In this document: in pieces, positions 41,466 through 42,411 of the stretch
Position numbering within the stretch: the stretch's first letter is position 1
Layout: each line of letters starts with the position of its first letter
NCBI RefSeq assembly: GCF_002246015.1
Contig: NZ_NOLJ01000014.1
Coordinates: forward strand, 69,747-112,157
DNA length: 42,411 bases
Source: Nostoc sp. 'Peltigera membranacea cyanobiont' 210A
GTDB lineage: Bacteria; Cyanobacteriota; Cyanobacteriia; Cyanobacteriales; Nostocaceae
Direction of reading: 5' to 3'
Made by a program: the position numbers and the translations under genes
The notes under the pieces: model-generated
Database searches by the model: none
Told to the model about the DNA's origin: nothing
Seen by the model: only the letters and a program-made list of their open reading frames with translations

Positions 41466-41738
41466 TTATTTTTCTGCACTCAGGAATTTTACCATCCATA
41501 GGGATTGGGTTTGATAACCTAACTGATTATAAAGATTCAATGCCGGTTTGTTTGATTGAAAAACTTGCAGGCCAATTTGGCGATCGCCTCTTTGAATAGC
41601 CCAATTTTCCACATATCGCATCAAGGCTGTACCAATACCCCGTCGCCGATGTTCTGGTACAACGTAGAGGATAAAGATGTGAGCATGACGGTTCCCATGT
41701 ACTTGATCTATGGCGTTGCCCACCCAGAGGCAGGCTAC
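41466..41738 (-). pseudogene. GNAT acetyltransferase, C-terminal half
   Basis: On the minus strand the text VACLWVGNAIDQV, HAHIFILYVVPEHRRRGIG, LQVFQSNKPALNLYNQLGY is the acetyl-CoA-binding half of a GNAT enzyme; RRRGIG is the pyrophosphate loop. The frame extends upstream only through repeat-derived residues (PPASPASPAP), so the N-terminal half is missing. That half lies at 42121-42327 on the + strand. The break falls at TACTGGGG (41736-41743), which is inverted at 42328-42335. Confidence 0.8.
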
Positions 41739-41744
41739 TGGGGC

Positions 41745-41822
41745 AGGGGAAGCAGGGGAGGCAGGGGGAGAGAAGTATTGCCCAATGCCCCATTCCCCAT
41801 TCCCAATTCCCAATTCCCATGC
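41745..41822. repeat. Low-complexity GGCAGGGG / CCCATTCCC repeats
   Basis: Runs of GCAGGGGAAGCAGGGG are followed by CCCATTCCCCATTCCCAATT units. These are classic Nostoc intergenic repeats. They abut the acetyltransferase break and separate its C-terminal half from the small membrane-protein gene. Confidence 0.7.
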
Positions 41823-41909
41823 ACAGAAAATTGCTAAAATAAATCAAGAATACTTCACAAATCTTCAGCGAGGTTCTCATAAAAGTTCCTAGCTTCTTGC
41901 AATTAAAAT

Positions 41910-42098
41910 ATGGCTATTTTTCGTCAATACATCGCCCCACTGCTTGCAGTATTAGTATTTTTCTTTGCCCTAGTGGCAGTCAGCGCCCGCATCTTTTTAC
42001 CCTCCGATATGGCAGCACCCGCACCCATTGAAGAGGTGGGGGTAAGTTCTCAATCTACTCCAAGTGATTTACCACCAGCAGCACATAACGCGAGCTAG
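41910..42098 (+). CDS. Small single-helix membrane protein, unknown function
   Basis: The 62-aa protein has one strong transmembrane segment (LLAVLVFFFALVAVSARIFL) at about residues 11-30, followed by a Pro/Ala/Ser-rich hydrophilic tail (MAAPAPIEEVG). It looks like a real, compact gene, probably inserted N-in in the cytoplasmic or thylakoid membrane. No motif points to a function. It lies 22 bp upstream of the N-terminal half of the acetyltransferase on the same strand and was presumably co-transcribed with it. Confidence 0.65.
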   Translation: MAIFRQYIAPLLAVLVFFFALVAVSARIFLPSDMAAPAPIEEVGVSSQSTPSDLPPAAHNAS

Positions 42099-42120
42099 CT
42101 AAATCAATAAACGTATTTAA

Positions 42121-42336
42121 GTGTCTGAGCAATTATTACCTGGATATATTATTCGCCGTGGCTCACTTTTGGAGCGATCGCTGTTGCTTAAATTCATGCA
42201 GCGAACTTACCAGGATATCTTTCCCAATGAGGATTTTTCTCATTTAGAGCAAACAGTTAAGCAATACTTTTCTAGCGATACACCCTTGTGGTGGATCGAA
42301 GAAGAGAGCGGGGGGAGAGAAGAGTTACCCCAGTAA
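42121..42336 (+). pseudogene. GNAT acetyltransferase, N-terminal half
   Basis: The frame from GTG 42121 encodes LLPGYIIRRGSLLERSLLLK, then MQRTYQDIFPNEDFSHLEQT and TPLWWIEEES, a typical GNAT beginning (alpha-1/beta-2). It then runs through a GGGGGG tract (42310-42315) into a premature stop. Adding one base at the tract and continuing into the complement of 41738-41466 at the shared CCCCAGTA gives VTPVACLWVGN, a complete enzyme of about 162 residues. So this is the missing half of the gene at 41466-41738, separated by an inversion. Confidence 0.78.
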
Positions 42337-42393
42337 TAAACCAGTAAGTAAGAGGATGAATGTGCCGACAGCAATAACTACTTGATTCCCCAT
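42325..42393 (-). CDS. Possible 22-aa membrane peptide
   Basis: An ATG-started minus-strand frame (MGNQVVIAVGTFILLLTGL then LLG, stop at 42325) would encode one hydrophobic helix. Tiny single-helix subunits are common in cyanobacterial photosynthetic complexes, but this one is not recognised. Its last codons fall on the inversion breakpoint, so its C-terminus may be altered. Confidence 0.3.
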   Translation of the reverse strand: MGNQVVIAVGTFILLLTGLLLG

Positions 42394-42411
42394 ATATCCT
42401 CTTATTAGGAA

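Overview
The window looks like chromosomal DNA of a filamentous, Nostoc/Anabaena-type cyanobacterium. The evidence is the many GCGATCGC (HIP1) palindromes, the GC-rich and AATGACTA-type short tandem repeats between genes, several small hairpin (MITE-like) repeats, a cyanobacterial AbrB regulator, and giant multidomain signalling kinases. No rRNA, tRNA or CRISPR array was recognised.

Region 1 (1-9907) is mostly ordinary. It holds pyrR, cobD/cbiB, an Rrf2-type regulator, a cyAbrB regulator, a ClC chloride-channel-family protein with CBS domains, a small zinc-ribbon-like membrane protein, an ArnT/PMT-like GT-C glycosyltransferase and an unrecognised membrane protein.

Region 2 (9919-16408) is wreckage. 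It holds a serine-recombinase-family gene whose catalytic residues are missing. It also holds an ABC exporter pseudogene split by a 3-kb composite mobile unit that carries a fatty-acid desaturase, a broken FAD oxidoreductase and an IS5-like element. The transposase of that element is itself interrupted by a 135-bp MITE. A tail fragment of an alpha-2-macroglobulin-like gene and a 145-bp hairpin repeat follow.

Region 3 (16853-20954) is a compact three-gene cassette on the + strand: a 237-aa protein that looks like a heme-oxygenase-like dimetal oxidase, a flavin-dependent tryptophan-type halogenase, and an FMO-type monooxygenase. The combination recalls the halogenase plus nitrile synthase (AetD) logic of aetokthonotoxin biosynthesis, but with a different partner set. 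It is the best candidate for an undescribed system here.

Region 4 (21100-38426) is rich in signalling: a 1872-aa Ser/Thr kinase-ATPase-GAF-histidine kinase, cobL (cbiET), a VOC protein, miaE, a PAS hybrid histidine kinase, a CheR-PAS protein with a repeat-encoded coiled coil, a GH10-like (GHL10) hydrolase lacking a visible signal peptide, a decayed histidine kinase and a REC-EAL response regulator.

Region 5 (38427-42411) holds a sorbosone/glucose dehydrogenase-like lipoprotein, a mannose-6-phosphate isomerase-type cupin, a HEAT-repeat protein and a GNAT acetyltransferase. The two halves of the acetyltransferase gene now lie on opposite strands around a small membrane-protein gene, which indicates a local inversion bounded by 8-bp inverted repeats.
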